Assembly (NCBI GenBank): GCA_947650005.1
Contig: CANSTU010000014.1
Coordinates: 1 to 54,357, forward strand
Length of the DNA: 54,357 nucleotides
Source of the DNA: an uncultured Lachnospiraceae bacterium
GTDB lineage: Bacteria > Bacillota > Clostridia > Lachnospirales > Lachnospiraceae
Reading direction: 5' to 3'
A program made the position numbers and the translations under genes. Positions 1 through 7,526 of this stretch are shown piece by piece; within the stretch, counting starts at the first letter, position 1, and each line of letters opens with the position of its first letter. The notes below the pieces were generated by a model that saw nothing but the letters and a program-made list of their open reading frames with translations, did not search any database and was not told the DNA's origin.

Positions 1-85
1 TGCCTGGCGGGCGAAATCCTGCAGGGGTGCGGGCTGAAACCGTTGAAATGACGTTGGCCTGTCACAAAAACCCCGGAAAATAGGC

Positions 86-114
86 TTGCATCTCTAATTT
101 TACTATGCTATAAT
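86..114 (+). promoter_or_regulatory. sigma-A promoter of rpmJ
   Basis: TTGCAT at 86-91 and TATAAT at 109-114 are separated by 17 nt, with a TG one base upstream of the -10 box (extended -10). The start codon of rpmJ is about 30 nt downstream of the -10. A promoter here means the ribosomal cluster can be transcribed from rpmJ without read-through from upstream. Confidence 0.8.
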
Positions 115-145
115 ATAGATCGGTCTTTTTGAAAGGAGGTTTCAC

Positions 146-259
146 ATGAAAGTTAGATCATCAGTAAAACCGATCTGCGAGAAATGCAAAGTAATTAAGA
201 GAAAGGGAAGCGTTCGCATCATCTGCGAGAATCCCAAACACAAACAGAGGCAGGGTTGA
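146..259 (+). CDS. rpmJ: 50S ribosomal protein L36
   Basis: This 37-residue protein is L36, a small zinc-type component of the large ribosomal subunit. The sequence begins [19 protein letters not shown] and ends KHKQRQG. The cysteines in CEKC and the later C plus H match the zinc-binding form of L36. The start is supported by AGGAGG at 134-140, six bases before the ATG. It is too short for many ORF callers. It normally precedes rpsM closely, but here 656 bp separate them. infA, its usual upstream neighbour, is not seen in the 145 bases available. Confidence 0.95.
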   Translation: MKVRSSVKPICEKCKVIKRKGSVRIICENPKHKQRQG

Positions 260-915
260 TCTCTGCTGTTTCATTCAGGCGGCATCAGTACCGTTTAAGG
301 AAACGGTGCTTGTAGATAATTGAACGTAAGACCGTTTCGTCTCCGCAGTTTTTTCTATAACCGACGGAGGCGGAACATGCGTCCGGCTCTTGTTTTTCGA
401 ATCCACCGCCAGGTGGGGAGAATCCTGATTTGATGCCTGTGCAGGCGGAAGGCAGCGGCAATACGGGACTGGAGCAGATTTACGGGAGATTACTTTTTGA
501 TACCGAAAATTAGGATGTTTCATATCCTCAGTGCCCGGAAAACCGTTTTGCGAAGATTTTTTTGACATCGCAGACAGAATGTTGCGGCACCGAAGTATCG
601 GAAAGGCCGGATGAATGTCCGGCTGGACTTTCATGGGCGTATGCCGGAGAGTCCCAGTCAATTAGTAACTGTTTTAGTATGCACAGCGTGTGATACACCA
701 GGAGGCGTGGAAGCGCCAGGGTGGAGTCTGCCTGTGCTCATTGCGCATTTGGAAGCGTTTTTATACCATACACTTCTTAAAAGACCGCCGCTTCTAAAAA
801 CCAGGCATGAAAAAGGGTTCCCATTTTTCTGCCCGCGCAGACAAAGCGAAGCCCGGAAATACCCGCCGGGGAACGCCAGGTGCATTAGTGCACACAAAGA
901 ACGGAGGAAACGTAA
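260..915 (+). other. long spacer between rpmJ and rpsM
   Basis: No convincing gene was found in these 656 bases; open frames here lack a good ribosome binding site and family similarity. Small hairpins are visible: GCCGGA/TCCGGC at 606-623, followed by an imperfect stem at about 622-657. A weak possible copy of the dispersed hairpin element lies at 424-452. A clear AACGGAGG-type ribosome binding site for rpsM sits at 900-908. The region could be a long regulatory leader, but no known ribosomal-protein leader was recognised. Confidence 0.5.
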
Positions 916-1284
916 ATGGCTCGTATTGCAGGTGTTGACTTACCAAGAGAGAAACGAATCGAAATCGGACTCACCTATATTTATGGGATCGGCAGACCCA
1001 GCGCAACAAAGATCTGCGCCCAGGCGGATGTGAATCCGGATACACGCGTGAGGGAGCTGACCGACGACGAGGTCAGGAGGCTCAGCGCGGTGATCGATGA
1101 TACCATGATGGTGGAAGGCGATCTGAGAAGAGAGGTTGCCCTGAACATCAAGAGATTGCAGGAAATCGGATGCTACAGGGGCATCCGCCACAGGAAAGGC
1201 CTGCCGGTTCGCGGACAGAACACCAAGAACAACGCAAGGACAAGGAAGGGCCCGAAGAGAACAGTTGCAAATAAGAAGAAATAA
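916..1284 (+). CDS. rpsM: 30S ribosomal protein S13
   Basis: S13 (122 residues) sits in the head of the small subunit and contacts the P-site tRNA and the large subunit. The N-terminus [20 protein letters not shown], the helix-two-turn-helix segment around [11 protein letters not shown] and the basic tail ending [13 protein letters not shown] are typical. The family length is about 120, so the gene is complete. The ATG follows an ACGGAGGAAACG ribosome binding site. It is followed after 33 nt by rpsK, as in the standard cluster. Confidence 0.97.
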   Translation: MARIAGVDLPREKRIEIGLTYIYGIGRPSATKICAQADVNPDTRVRELTDDEVRRLSAVIDDTMMVEGDLRREVALNIKRLQEIGCYRGIRHRKGLPVRGQNTKNNARTRKGPKRTVANKKK

Positions 1285-1317
1285 TTTCAATTGAAAAAGG
1301 AAAGTAGGTTAGTTTAA

Positions 1318-1713
1318 ATGGCTAAGAAAGTTGCGAAAAAAGTAACAAAGAAACGTGTCAGAAAAAACGTTGAACGCGGACAGGCACACATTCAGTCTTC
1401 CTTCAATAACACCATCGTTACCCTGACGGATACTGAAGGTAATGCCATAAGCTGGGCGAGCGCCGGCGGTCTGGGCTTTAGAGGTTCAAGGAAATCTACT
1501 CCCTACGCAGCACAGATGGCTGCTGAAACAGCGACGAAAGCGGCCCTGCCCCATGGCCTGAAAACGGTAGACGTATTCGTGAAAGGCCCCGGCTCTGGAC
1601 GTGAAGCTGCGATCCGTGCCCTTTCGGCCTGCGGCCTGGAAGTGACCAGCATCAAGGACGTGACTCCGGTTCCTCATAACGGATGCCGCCCGCCCAAGCG
1701 CCGCAGGGTATGA
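1318..1713 (+). CDS. rpsK: 30S ribosomal protein S11
   Basis: S11 (131 residues) is part of the platform of the small subunit. Recognised by the core motifs [32 protein letters not shown] and the C-terminal [16 protein letters not shown]. The N-terminal lysine-rich extension [18 protein letters not shown] is common in Clostridia. Length fits the family. The spacing to rpsM is short and co-transcription is expected; the spacing to rpsD is 196 nt. Confidence 0.97.
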   Translation: MAKKVAKKVTKKRVRKNVERGQAHIQSSFNNTIVTLTDTEGNAISWASAGGLGFRGSRKSTPYAAQMAAETATKAALPHGLKTVDVFVKGPGSGREAAIRALSACGLEVTSIKDVTPVPHNGCRPPKRRRV

Positions 1714-1909
1714 CCTGGCTGTATCGGTGCGCTATCCCTTTGCGAGAGCCTTCCGGTATGGGAATCGATTGAAATGAAAAACGTTGGATGAAAGTGTGCG
1801 GCCTCAGATGGCCGGGCACTGTAAACAATATTTTAGAGGAAGCGGCTTCCTATGTGTAGATTTCGCAGGACGGAGGCCGGAACCCCTCTTTTTGAGAAAG
1901 GAGCCAGAT

Positions 1910-2503
1910 ATGGCAGTCAACAGAACCCCTGTTTTAAAGAGATGCAGAGCGCTCGGCCTGGAGCCGATGTACTTGGGATATGACAAGAAGTCCAACCGGA
2001 CGAATGCGAGAGCCGGCAAGAAGGTCAGCGAATATGGCCTGCAGCTGCGCGAAAAGCAGAAAGCAAAATTTATTTACGGCGTGCTGGAGAAACCCTTCCG
2101 GAACTATTACAAAAAGGCTGACCGCATGAAAGGAATGACCGGTACGAACCTGATGATCCTTTTGGAAAGCAGGTTGGATAACGTGGTGTTCCGTATGGGA
2201 TTTGCGAGGACAAGAAGGGAAGCGAGGCAGGTTGTCGGCCATAAGCATGTTCTTGTAAACGGCAAGAAGGTGAACATTCCTTCCTACCTGATCAAAGCCG
2301 GAGACGTGATTGAGATCACGGAAAAGGCAAAAGGAATGCAGAGATACAAAGATATCCTCGAAGTTACCGCAGGACGGCTCGTTCCGGAGTGGATGGATGT
2401 GGATCAGGAAAACTTCAAGGGAACGATCAAGGAGCTTCCTTCCAGAGAAATGATCGATGTGCCCGTGGACGAAATGCTCATCGTCGAGTTATACTCCAAA
2501 TAA
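1910..2503 (+). CDS. rpsD: 30S ribosomal protein S4
   Basis: S4 (197 residues) is a primary 16S rRNA binding protein and in many bacteria a translational repressor of its own operon. The frame is open upstream to 1784, but the residues before 1910 do not resemble S4. The ATG at 1910 begins [19 protein letters not shown] and is preceded by GAAAGGAG at 1896-1902. The C-terminal S4 RNA-binding domain is visible around [20 protein letters not shown] and [19 protein letters not shown]. The 196-bp leader in front of it may carry control signals, but no known S4 pseudoknot could be assigned by eye. Confidence 0.96.
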   Translation: MAVNRTPVLKRCRALGLEPMYLGYDKKSNRTNARAGKKVSEYGLQLREKQKAKFIYGVLEKPFRNYYKKADRMKGMTGTNLMILLESRLDNVVFRMGFARTRREARQVVGHKHVLVNGKKVNIPSYLIKAGDVIEITEKAKGMQRYKDILEVTAGRLVPEWMDVDQENFKGTIKELPSREMIDVPVDEMLIVELYSK

Positions 2504-2566
2504 TTTCCGGTAGCTTGAGAGAACGTTTCAGTAACTGATTTTCGTTCATAAAGGAGGGTATTTGCA

Positions 2567-3535
2567 GTGTTTGATTTTGAAAGGCCCAATATTGAGGTTT
2601 CTGAAATCTCTGAGGATAAGAAATACGGCAAATTCGTTGTGGAACCGCTGGAAAGAGGTTACGGCATTACCCTGGGAAATTCCCTGAGAAGGATTATGCT
2701 TTCTTCTCTTCCGGGTGCCGCCGTCAGCCAGGTCAAGATCGAAGGCGTACTGCATGAGTTCAGCTCTATTCCCGGCGTCAAAGAGGATGTGACTGAAATC
2801 ATCATGAACATTAAGAGTCTGGCGATCAGGAATAACAGCGAGACCGGTGAACCGAAGACGGCTTATATTGAATTCGAGGGCGAAGGTGTCGTAAGGGCTT
2901 CAGATATTCAGGCAGACCAGGATATTGAGATCCTAAACCCCGACCTTGTGATCGCAACATTGAGCGGCGGTAAGGAAAGCAAGCTATATATGGAGCTGAC
3001 CATTACCAAAGGACGCGGATATGTCAGTGCGGAAAAGAACAAGAGCGAAGATCTGCCCATCGGTGTGATTGCCATCGATTCCATCTATACGCCGGTGGAA
3101 AGAGTGAACATGTCTGTGACCAATACCCGTGTGGGACAGGTGACGGATTTTGACAAGCTGACTTTGGATGTATACACCAACGGAACGCTGGCCCCTGACG
3201 AAGCGGTCAGCCTTGCTGCAAAGGTGCTCAGCGAGCATTTATGCCTTTTCATCGATCTGTCCGAAAATGCCAGGACTGCGGAAGTCATGGTGGAAAAGGA
3301 AGATGACGAAAAGGAAAAGGTGCTGGAGATGAGCATTGACGAGCTTGAACTTTCAGTCCGTTCCTATAACTGTTTAAAGCGCGCCGGTATCAATACGGTG
3401 GAAGAACTGACGAATAAGACTTCTGAGGATATGATGAAAGTCCGTAACCTGGGCCGGAAATCCCTGGAGGAGGTCCTTCAGAAGTTAAAGGAGCTTGGCC
3501 TGCAGCTGAATCCTAGCGATGAAGTGAATGCATAA
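2567..3535 (+). CDS. rpoA: DNA-directed RNA polymerase alpha subunit
   Basis: The alpha subunit (322 residues) dimerises to nucleate RNA polymerase assembly. Its C-terminal domain binds UP elements and activators. The N-terminal domain is recognised by [20 protein letters not shown], and the alpha-CTD by the helix-hairpin-helix region around [16 protein letters not shown] and [12 protein letters not shown]. The start is GTG at 2567, with AAGGAGGG at 2551-2557 nine bases upstream. No better ATG exists in frame before the conserved FDFERP N-terminus. It is flanked by rpsD and rplQ, the standard order. Confidence 0.97.
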   Translation: MFDFERPNIEVSEISEDKKYGKFVVEPLERGYGITLGNSLRRIMLSSLPGAAVSQVKIEGVLHEFSSIPGVKEDVTEIIMNIKSLAIRNNSETGEPKTAYIEFEGEGVVRASDIQADQDIEILNPDLVIATLSGGKESKLYMELTITKGRGYVSAEKNKSEDLPIGVIAIDSIYTPVERVNMSVTNTRVGQVTDFDKLTLDVYTNGTLAPDEAVSLAAKVLSEHLCLFIDLSENARTAEVMVEKEDDEKEKVLEMSIDELELSVRSYNCLKRAGINTVEELTNKTSEDMMKVRNLGRKSLEEVLQKLKELGLQLNPSDEVNA

Positions 3536-3685
3536 AATCCGAAATTAGGAAGCCGGGCACGGCGGTGCCCCCGATAAGTCCGAAGAGCGCGGGGATGCCG
3601 GAGCAACCTGTGGAAAGATTCATTCGGTGAGTAAGTCCGAAGAGCGTGGCCGGATGTACCATCAAGGAAAGTGAGAAAATAGAAA
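3536..3685 (+). repeat. rpoA-rplQ spacer with a duplicated 15-mer
   Basis: The 15-mer TAAGTCCGAAGAGCG occurs at 3575-3589 and again at 3632-3646. A small hairpin GGGCAC/GTGCCC lies at 3554-3569. No gene is present. The duplication could be a remnant of a repeat or part of an L17 leader; neither can be decided here. Confidence 0.55.
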
Positions 3686-4222
3686 ATGGCTAAATACAGA
3701 AAATTAGGTAGAACATCGAGCCAGAGAAAAGCGCTGCTCAGAAACCAGGTAACCAATCTGCTCTACCATGGCAAGATCATTACCACAGAAGCGAGAGCCA
3801 AGGAAGTGCGTAAGATCGCAGAAGGCATTATCGCTATGGGCGTAAAGGAGAAGGACAACTTTGAAACCGTCAAGGTGACTGCCAAGGTTGCCAGAAAAGA
3901 CAAGGATGGCAAGCGTGTGAAGGAAGTTGTGGACGGGAAGAAAGTGACCGTGTACGACGAAGTGGAAAAGGAGATCAAGAAGGATATGCCAAGCAGGCTT
4001 CATGCCAGAAGGCAGATGCTGAGGGTTCTCTATCCCATTACAGAGGTTCCCACCGAGCATGCAGGCCGGAAGCGTAACACCAAAAAGGTGGATATGCCCG
4101 CTAAGATTTTCGATGAAATCGCTCCCAAGTATGTCAACCGTAAGGGCGGTTATACCCGTATCATCAAGATCGGCCAGAGAAAGGGCGACGGAGCAATGGA
4201 AGTTGTCCTTGAGCTGGTGTAA
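3686..4222 (+). CDS. rplQ: 50S ribosomal protein L17, long clostridial form
   Basis: L17 lies near the exit of the large-subunit tunnel. The N-terminal half (MAKYRKLGRTSSQRKALLRN, LYHGKIITTEARAKEVRKIAE) and the C-terminal end (YTRIIKIGQRKGDGAMEVVLELV) are canonical. Between them lies a lysine-rich insertion of about 50-60 residues (roughly 54-110, including VARKDKDGKRVKEVVDGKK). This makes the protein 178 residues, against about 120 in E. coli. To my knowledge such insertions are a recurring feature of Lachnospiraceae-type L17. The gene ends the ribosomal cluster and is followed by a terminator. Confidence 0.95.
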   Translation: MAKYRKLGRTSSQRKALLRNQVTNLLYHGKIITTEARAKEVRKIAEGIIAMGVKEKDNFETVKVTAKVARKDKDGKRVKEVVDGKKVTVYDEVEKEIKKDMPSRLHARRQMLRVLYPITEVPTEHAGRKRNTKKVDMPAKIFDEIAPKYVNRKGGYTRIIKIGQRKGDGAMEVVLELV

Positions 4223-4320
4223 AAGGAACAGGTTTGAAATTTCGTTTAAACTCCCTGACTGACGTTGTATCACGGTTCTGATACCTGCGATATACACACA
4301 GGGGGCGGAAAGAAATGGAT

Positions 4321-4363
4321 AGGGTGGAATGGCTGTATAAGGGCTGTTCCACCCTGTTTTATT
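4321..4363 (+). terminator. intrinsic terminator after rplQ
   Basis: AGGGTGGAA at 4321-4329 pairs with TTCCACCCT at 4347-4355 across a short loop and is followed by GTTTTATT. This closes the rpmJ-rplQ transcription unit about 100 nt after the rplQ stop. Confidence 0.8.
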
Positions 4364-4461
4364 ATAGCAAGAATGTTCGATGGTTCCCATTTCGTGTCCC
4401 GTGCTGCGTCTGCTTGTTGGGGTCACAGAGGGTGCCATCTCCCCAATGCCGCTTGGCACAG

Positions 4462-4498
4462 TGTGGTCAGCTTAAGGACAAGCCTTAAGCTGACCACA
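4462..4498. repeat. perfect 16-bp inverted repeat
   Basis: TGTGGTCAGCTTAAGG (4462-4477) and its exact complement CCTTAAGCTGACCACA (4483-4498) flank a 5-nt loop. No U-tract follows, so it does not look like an intrinsic terminator. It lies in the 466-bp gap between rplQ and the acetyltransferase gene, which otherwise holds only the terminator and the next gene's ribosome binding site. Confidence 0.7.
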
Positions 4499-4688
4499 TC
4501 AGGTTCTTAGCAGGGATATAAAAAAGGATACGATTGTATTAGAAATGCGGATGATTGTGTTAGAAAAAATGGGAATTTCATATTATGATGAAATCATTCG
4601 GAGCGTTTCCGGCGGTGGTTTTCTGTCGGAACGCCGTACCGTATAAAACTGGACAGTGAAACGAAAAAATACGTCAAGGAGGCCAACA

Positions 4689-5324
4689 ATGGACAATATT
4701 GAGCGCAGAGACAGAGAAATGGTTTACATTTCGGACGGAGAGGTGTTCAAGGAACAGTGTGTGACCAGAAAGATCCTGCAGAGGCTGAATACAACGGATG
4801 TTTCCGATTTTGAAGGGATCGGGAAGATCGTGAAGGAGCTTCTGGGGAAATCGGAGGGCGCATTCATCAATCCGCCTTTTTATTGTGACTACGGTTCCCA
4901 TATCGAGGTGGGAAAGAATTTCTTTGCCAACTATAATTGCACAATTATCGATGTGGCAAAGGTGAAAATTGGGGATTACTGCCAGATGGCGCCCAATGTG
5001 GCCATTTATACCGCAGGACATCCTGTACATCCGGATTCCCGCAATTCCGCCTATGAATATGGTATCGGCGTGACGATCGGAGATAACGTGTGGATCGGAG
5101 GAAATACGGTGATTCTGCCCGGTGTCCATATTGGGAGCAACACGGTAATCGGCGCAGGCAGCGTGGTGACCAAGGATATCCCGGATTGGGTGATCGCCTG
5201 TGGAAATCCCTGTAAGGTGGTTCGCCAGATTACGGAGGAGGATCGGAAATTCTATTATAAGGACAGGCAATTTGACGAGGAAGCCTGGGAAAATGTGAGA
5301 AAGATGGGGCTGGCTGGAGAATAA
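4689..5324 (+). CDS. maltose/galactoside O-acetyltransferase-like enzyme
   Basis: This 211-residue cytoplasmic enzyme belongs to the LacA/Maa/NodL group of left-handed beta-helix acetyltransferases, which use acetyl-CoA to acetylate sugar hydroxyls. An N-terminal Mac domain (about 1-55) precedes hexapeptide repeats such as IGDNVWIGGNTVILPGVHIG. The active-site segment APNVAIYTAGHPVHPDSR contains the catalytic His of GHPVHP. The frame is open to 4656, but AAGGAGG at 4677-4683 sets the ATG at 4689. A paralogue lies at 28045. The sugar substrate cannot be read from the sequence. Confidence 0.85.
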   Translation: MDNIERRDREMVYISDGEVFKEQCVTRKILQRLNTTDVSDFEGIGKIVKELLGKSEGAFINPPFYCDYGSHIEVGKNFFANYNCTIIDVAKVKIGDYCQMAPNVAIYTAGHPVHPDSRNSAYEYGIGVTIGDNVWIGGNTVILPGVHIGSNTVIGAGSVVTKDIPDWVIACGNPCKVVRQITEEDRKFYYKDRQFDEEAWENVRKMGLAGE

Positions 5325-5360
5325 ATTGAAAAATGCCTTTGCAGCCATGTTTCAACCATG

Positions 5361-5394
5361 AATTGATGCCTGCTGAAGCAGGCATGGCGGTTAG
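5361..5394 (+). repeat. dispersed NAAR-hairpin element, copy 1
   Basis: TGCCTGC-TGAA-GCAGGCA forms a perfect 7-bp stem at 5367-5384 after ATTGA, and is followed by TGGCGGTTAG instead of the usual GANGGGAGTNA. Compared with other copies, the fifth stem pair is T-A rather than C-G, a compensatory change. It lies downstream of the acetyltransferase gene, about 250 nt before the VTC-domain gene. Confidence 0.7.
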
Positions 5395-5404
5395 GATCTT
5401 GAGG

Positions 5405-5438
5405 AAAACGTCGTGGGGAATGCCCTGCGGCGTTTTTC
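5405..5438 (+). terminator. probable terminator after the acetyltransferase gene
   Basis: AAACGTCGTGGG pairs imperfectly (with G-T pairs) with CCCTGCGGCGTTT around a short loop and runs into TTTTTCT. The rest of the gap to 5641 shows no gene. Confidence 0.65.
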
Positions 5439-5641
5439 TATGTTTAGGCCTGCACACAGGACATACAATCCACAAGGCGACATGCGGGCTGAGCGGCGAG
5501 CAGGGAAATCGTCGGAGGCAGCGTGCGAGACGCCTTTTCACAAAATCTTCATGGCATTTTTCAGGTTCATTTCAGGAAGGGCCGTTATACTCTGTTCATA
5601 GCGCGGGCCTGTGGAAGAAGAAAACGATGCGGGAGAGAACT

Positions 5642-6331
5642 ATGGGAAACGGAAAGTATCGTCATGAACTAAAGTATAGCATTACATATGCACAGTATTT
5701 GCTGCTGCGTTCCCGTCTGATACCAGTGATGAGGCAGGACGGGAATGTGGACCATAAAGGACAGTATCTGATCCGGAGTATTTATTTTGACAATTATCGG
5801 GACAGGGCGCTTCGGGAAAAGATCAATGGAGTAGCTATGCGGGAGAAATTCCGTATTCGCTATTACAATGATGATCTGTCGTTTCTGAAGCTGGAGAAAA
5901 AGAGGAAAGCGGGTGACCTGTGTATGAAACTGGATGCCCGGATTGAGGAAGCGGAATGCAGAAGGCTTTTGGCAGGCGATACGGGGTGGATGCTTGACCA
6001 TGCTGCCGAACTGGTGCAGGAATTGTATATAAAGATGAAGAGCGAGCAGCTACGTCCCCGCGTCCTGGTTTCCTATCTGCGGGAGCCTTATGTGTGCAAG
6101 GCCGGGAACGTGCGGATCACCTTTGATTCTAATATCCGCAGTACTCTTTTCCATCAGGAATTTCTGGAAGCTGTTCCTGTGGATGTGGATATTTCCGATG
6201 AGCCGGGGCGTATGATCCTGGAAGTAAAATACGATGAATTTCTTCCGGATGTAATCGCGGGACTGATCCAATTGGGCGACTGCCGCCGTCAGGCTTTTTC
6301 CAAATATGCGGCTTGCAGGAGGTTTGGATAA
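5642..6331 (+). CDS. VTC-domain polyphosphate polymerase-like protein
   Basis: This 229-residue protein has the VTC domain, the catalytic fold of the yeast vacuolar polyphosphate polymerase within the CYTH/triphosphate-tunnel group. Visible hallmarks are YRHELKYSI near the N-terminus, IRSIYFDNYRDRALREK, REKFRIRYYND, LKLEKKRKAGDLCMKL and MILEVKYDEFLPD. These supply the alternating basic and acidic residues that line the tunnel. The frame is open upstream to 5333, but GGGAG at 5631-5635 places the start at ATG 5642. It is followed by a DUF4956 membrane protein and a CotH protein, a combination I know from other Firmicutes. Bacterial activity on polyphosphate is an inference. Confidence 0.85.
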   Translation: MGNGKYRHELKYSITYAQYLLLRSRLIPVMRQDGNVDHKGQYLIRSIYFDNYRDRALREKINGVAMREKFRIRYYNDDLSFLKLEKKRKAGDLCMKLDARIEEAECRRLLAGDTGWMLDHAAELVQELYIKMKSEQLRPRVLVSYLREPYVCKAGNVRITFDSNIRSTLFHQEFLEAVPVDVDISDEPGRMILEVKYDEFLPDVIAGLIQLGDCRRQAFSKYAACRRFG

Positions 6332-6430
6332 GAAGTTTTTTGGGAGCCGCAAAAATGTGACATATTTGTTGCCGTATAAAGTTGCCTTGAAGTAAGAGAC
6401 ACCTGCAGACGGCAGAATGGTGGTTAACGA

Positions 6431-6820
6431 GAAAGCAGCTGATTTCCCGATCAAGATTGGAGTGCCTGCTAAGGCGGGCAGATAGGAGTAAATGTGAAAA
6501 CGGCCAATTTCCCGATCGCGATTGGAATGCCCGCAAAGGCGGGCAGACGGGAATAAACGAGAAAACAGCCGATTTCCCGATCAAGATTGGAGTGCCTGCT
6601 AAGGCGGGCAGATAGGAGTAAACGTGAAAACGGCCAATTTCCTGATTGCGATTGGAATGCCCGCAAAGGCGGGCAGACGGGAATAAACGAGAAAACGGCC
6701 AATTTCCCGATCGCGATTGGAATGCCCGCAAAGGCGGGCAGACGGGAGTAAACGAGAAAACAGCCGATTTCCCGATCGTGATTGGAGTGCCCGCAAAGGC
6801 GGGCAGATGGGAGTTAAGAT
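6431..6820 (+). repeat. six exact-length 65-bp tandem repeats carrying the hairpin element
   Basis: Units begin at 6431, 6496, 6561, 6626, 6691 and 6756, each exactly 65 nt. Each unit has GATTTCCC or AATTTCCC-type sequence, a GATTGGA lead, a 7-bp hairpin (TGCCYGC-NAAG-GCGGGCA) and GANRGGARTNAA. Units 1 and 3 are nearly identical, as are 2 and 4, so a two-unit block was duplicated. The last unit supplies GGGAG at 6809-6813 for the DUF4956 start codon at 6819. A degenerate seventh unit seems to precede the array at about 6390-6430. The remainder of the 487-bp gap holds nothing else recognisable. Confidence 0.9.
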
Positions 6821-7490
6821 GACATTTAATGATATTTTTAAATCGAGTTTTTTGGAGAGTGTGTCGGAGTTTTCCATATTGGACACTTTGCTGGGTATGA
6901 TTTTTGCCTGTATATTGGGCCTTTTTATTTTTCTTATTTATAAGAAAACATGTTCCGGTGTGATGTATTCCACGGGTTTTGCCCTCACGCTGCCCGGCCT
7001 GTCTTTGGTAACCACGCTGGTGATCATGGCCGTGACATCTAACGTGGTTCTGTCTTTGGGTATGGTAGGTGCGCTGTCCATTGTACGTTTCCGCGCAGCG
7101 ATCAAAGAACCTATGGAGATCTTCTATCTGTTCTGGGCCTTGGCGGTGGGAATCGTGATCGGAGCGGGAATGATTCCCTTGGCAGTAATGGGTTCTTTAT
7201 TCATTGGGCTCATCCTTCTGCTTTTTGCAAACCGAAAAACGCATGTAAATCCCTATCTGGCCGTGTTAACCTGTAAGGATGAAAAGACGGAGGAGCAGGC
7301 GTTCGTTCTGCTCGGGCAGAGTGTGGATAAATATGTGGTGAAGACGAAAACCGTAGGGCAGGGCGGCATTGAAGTTACGGCAGAACTGCGCATGAAGGAT
7401 GCATCCACTTCCTTTGTCAATCGGCTTTGTGAAATAGACGGGGTGGAGAACGTGGTGCTCGTAAGCTACAACGGGGAATATATGTCATGA
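6819..7490 (+). CDS. DUF4956 integral membrane protein
   Basis: The protein has 223 residues. About four hydrophobic segments occupy residues 15-135, including LLGMIFACILGLFIFLIY and GIVIGAGMIPLAVMGSL. A conserved loop VGALSIVRFRAAIKEP follows the third segment, and a soluble C-terminal domain of about 85 residues contains VDKYVVKTKTVG. This matches DUF4956, whose biochemical role is unknown. In many genomes it sits between VTC-domain and CotH genes, as here, suggesting a membrane partner of the polymerase. The start at 6819 is set by GGGAG five bases upstream, provided by the last 65-bp repeat; an in-frame ATG at 6807 lacks such a site. Confidence 0.85.
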   Translation: MTFNDIFKSSFLESVSEFSILDTLLGMIFACILGLFIFLIYKKTCSGVMYSTGFALTLPGLSLVTTLVIMAVTSNVVLSLGMVGALSIVRFRAAIKEPMEIFYLFWALAVGIVIGAGMIPLAVMGSLFIGLILLLFANRKTHVNPYLAVLTCKDEKTEEQAFVLLGQSVDKYVVKTKTVGQGGIEVTAELRMKDASTSFVNRLCEIDGVENVVLVSYNGEYMS

Positions 7491-7526
7491 ATCGGATATG
7501 CCTTAGGGCGGATTGGAGTTGCGGGT
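7490..7526 (+). repeat. degenerate hairpin element before the CotH gene
   Basis: ATGCC-TTA-GGGCGGAT followed by TGGAGTTGCGGGT just before the ATG resembles the dispersed element with a shortened stem. GGAG at 7515-7518 serves as the ribosome binding site. The call rests on position and partial sequence match only. Confidence 0.4.

Noticed and set aside
1-51. Frame 1 from the window edge reads 16 codons to a TGA at 49-51, possibly the end of an upstream gene
   Set aside because: The residues do not resemble InfA, Map or any other expected neighbour, and 16 codons are too few to judge.
611-1033. Open frame of 140 codons overlapping the start of rpsM
   Set aside because: It runs into rpsM in another frame, has no ribosome binding site, and its sequence has no family likeness.
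4462-4498. 16-bp stem as a second terminator for the ribosomal cluster
   Set aside because: No U-run follows on either strand, and a good terminator already lies at 4321-4363.
6431-6820. The 65-bp tandem array as a CRISPR
   Set aside because: Units are contiguous and alike along their whole length, with no unique spacers and no cas genes nearby.
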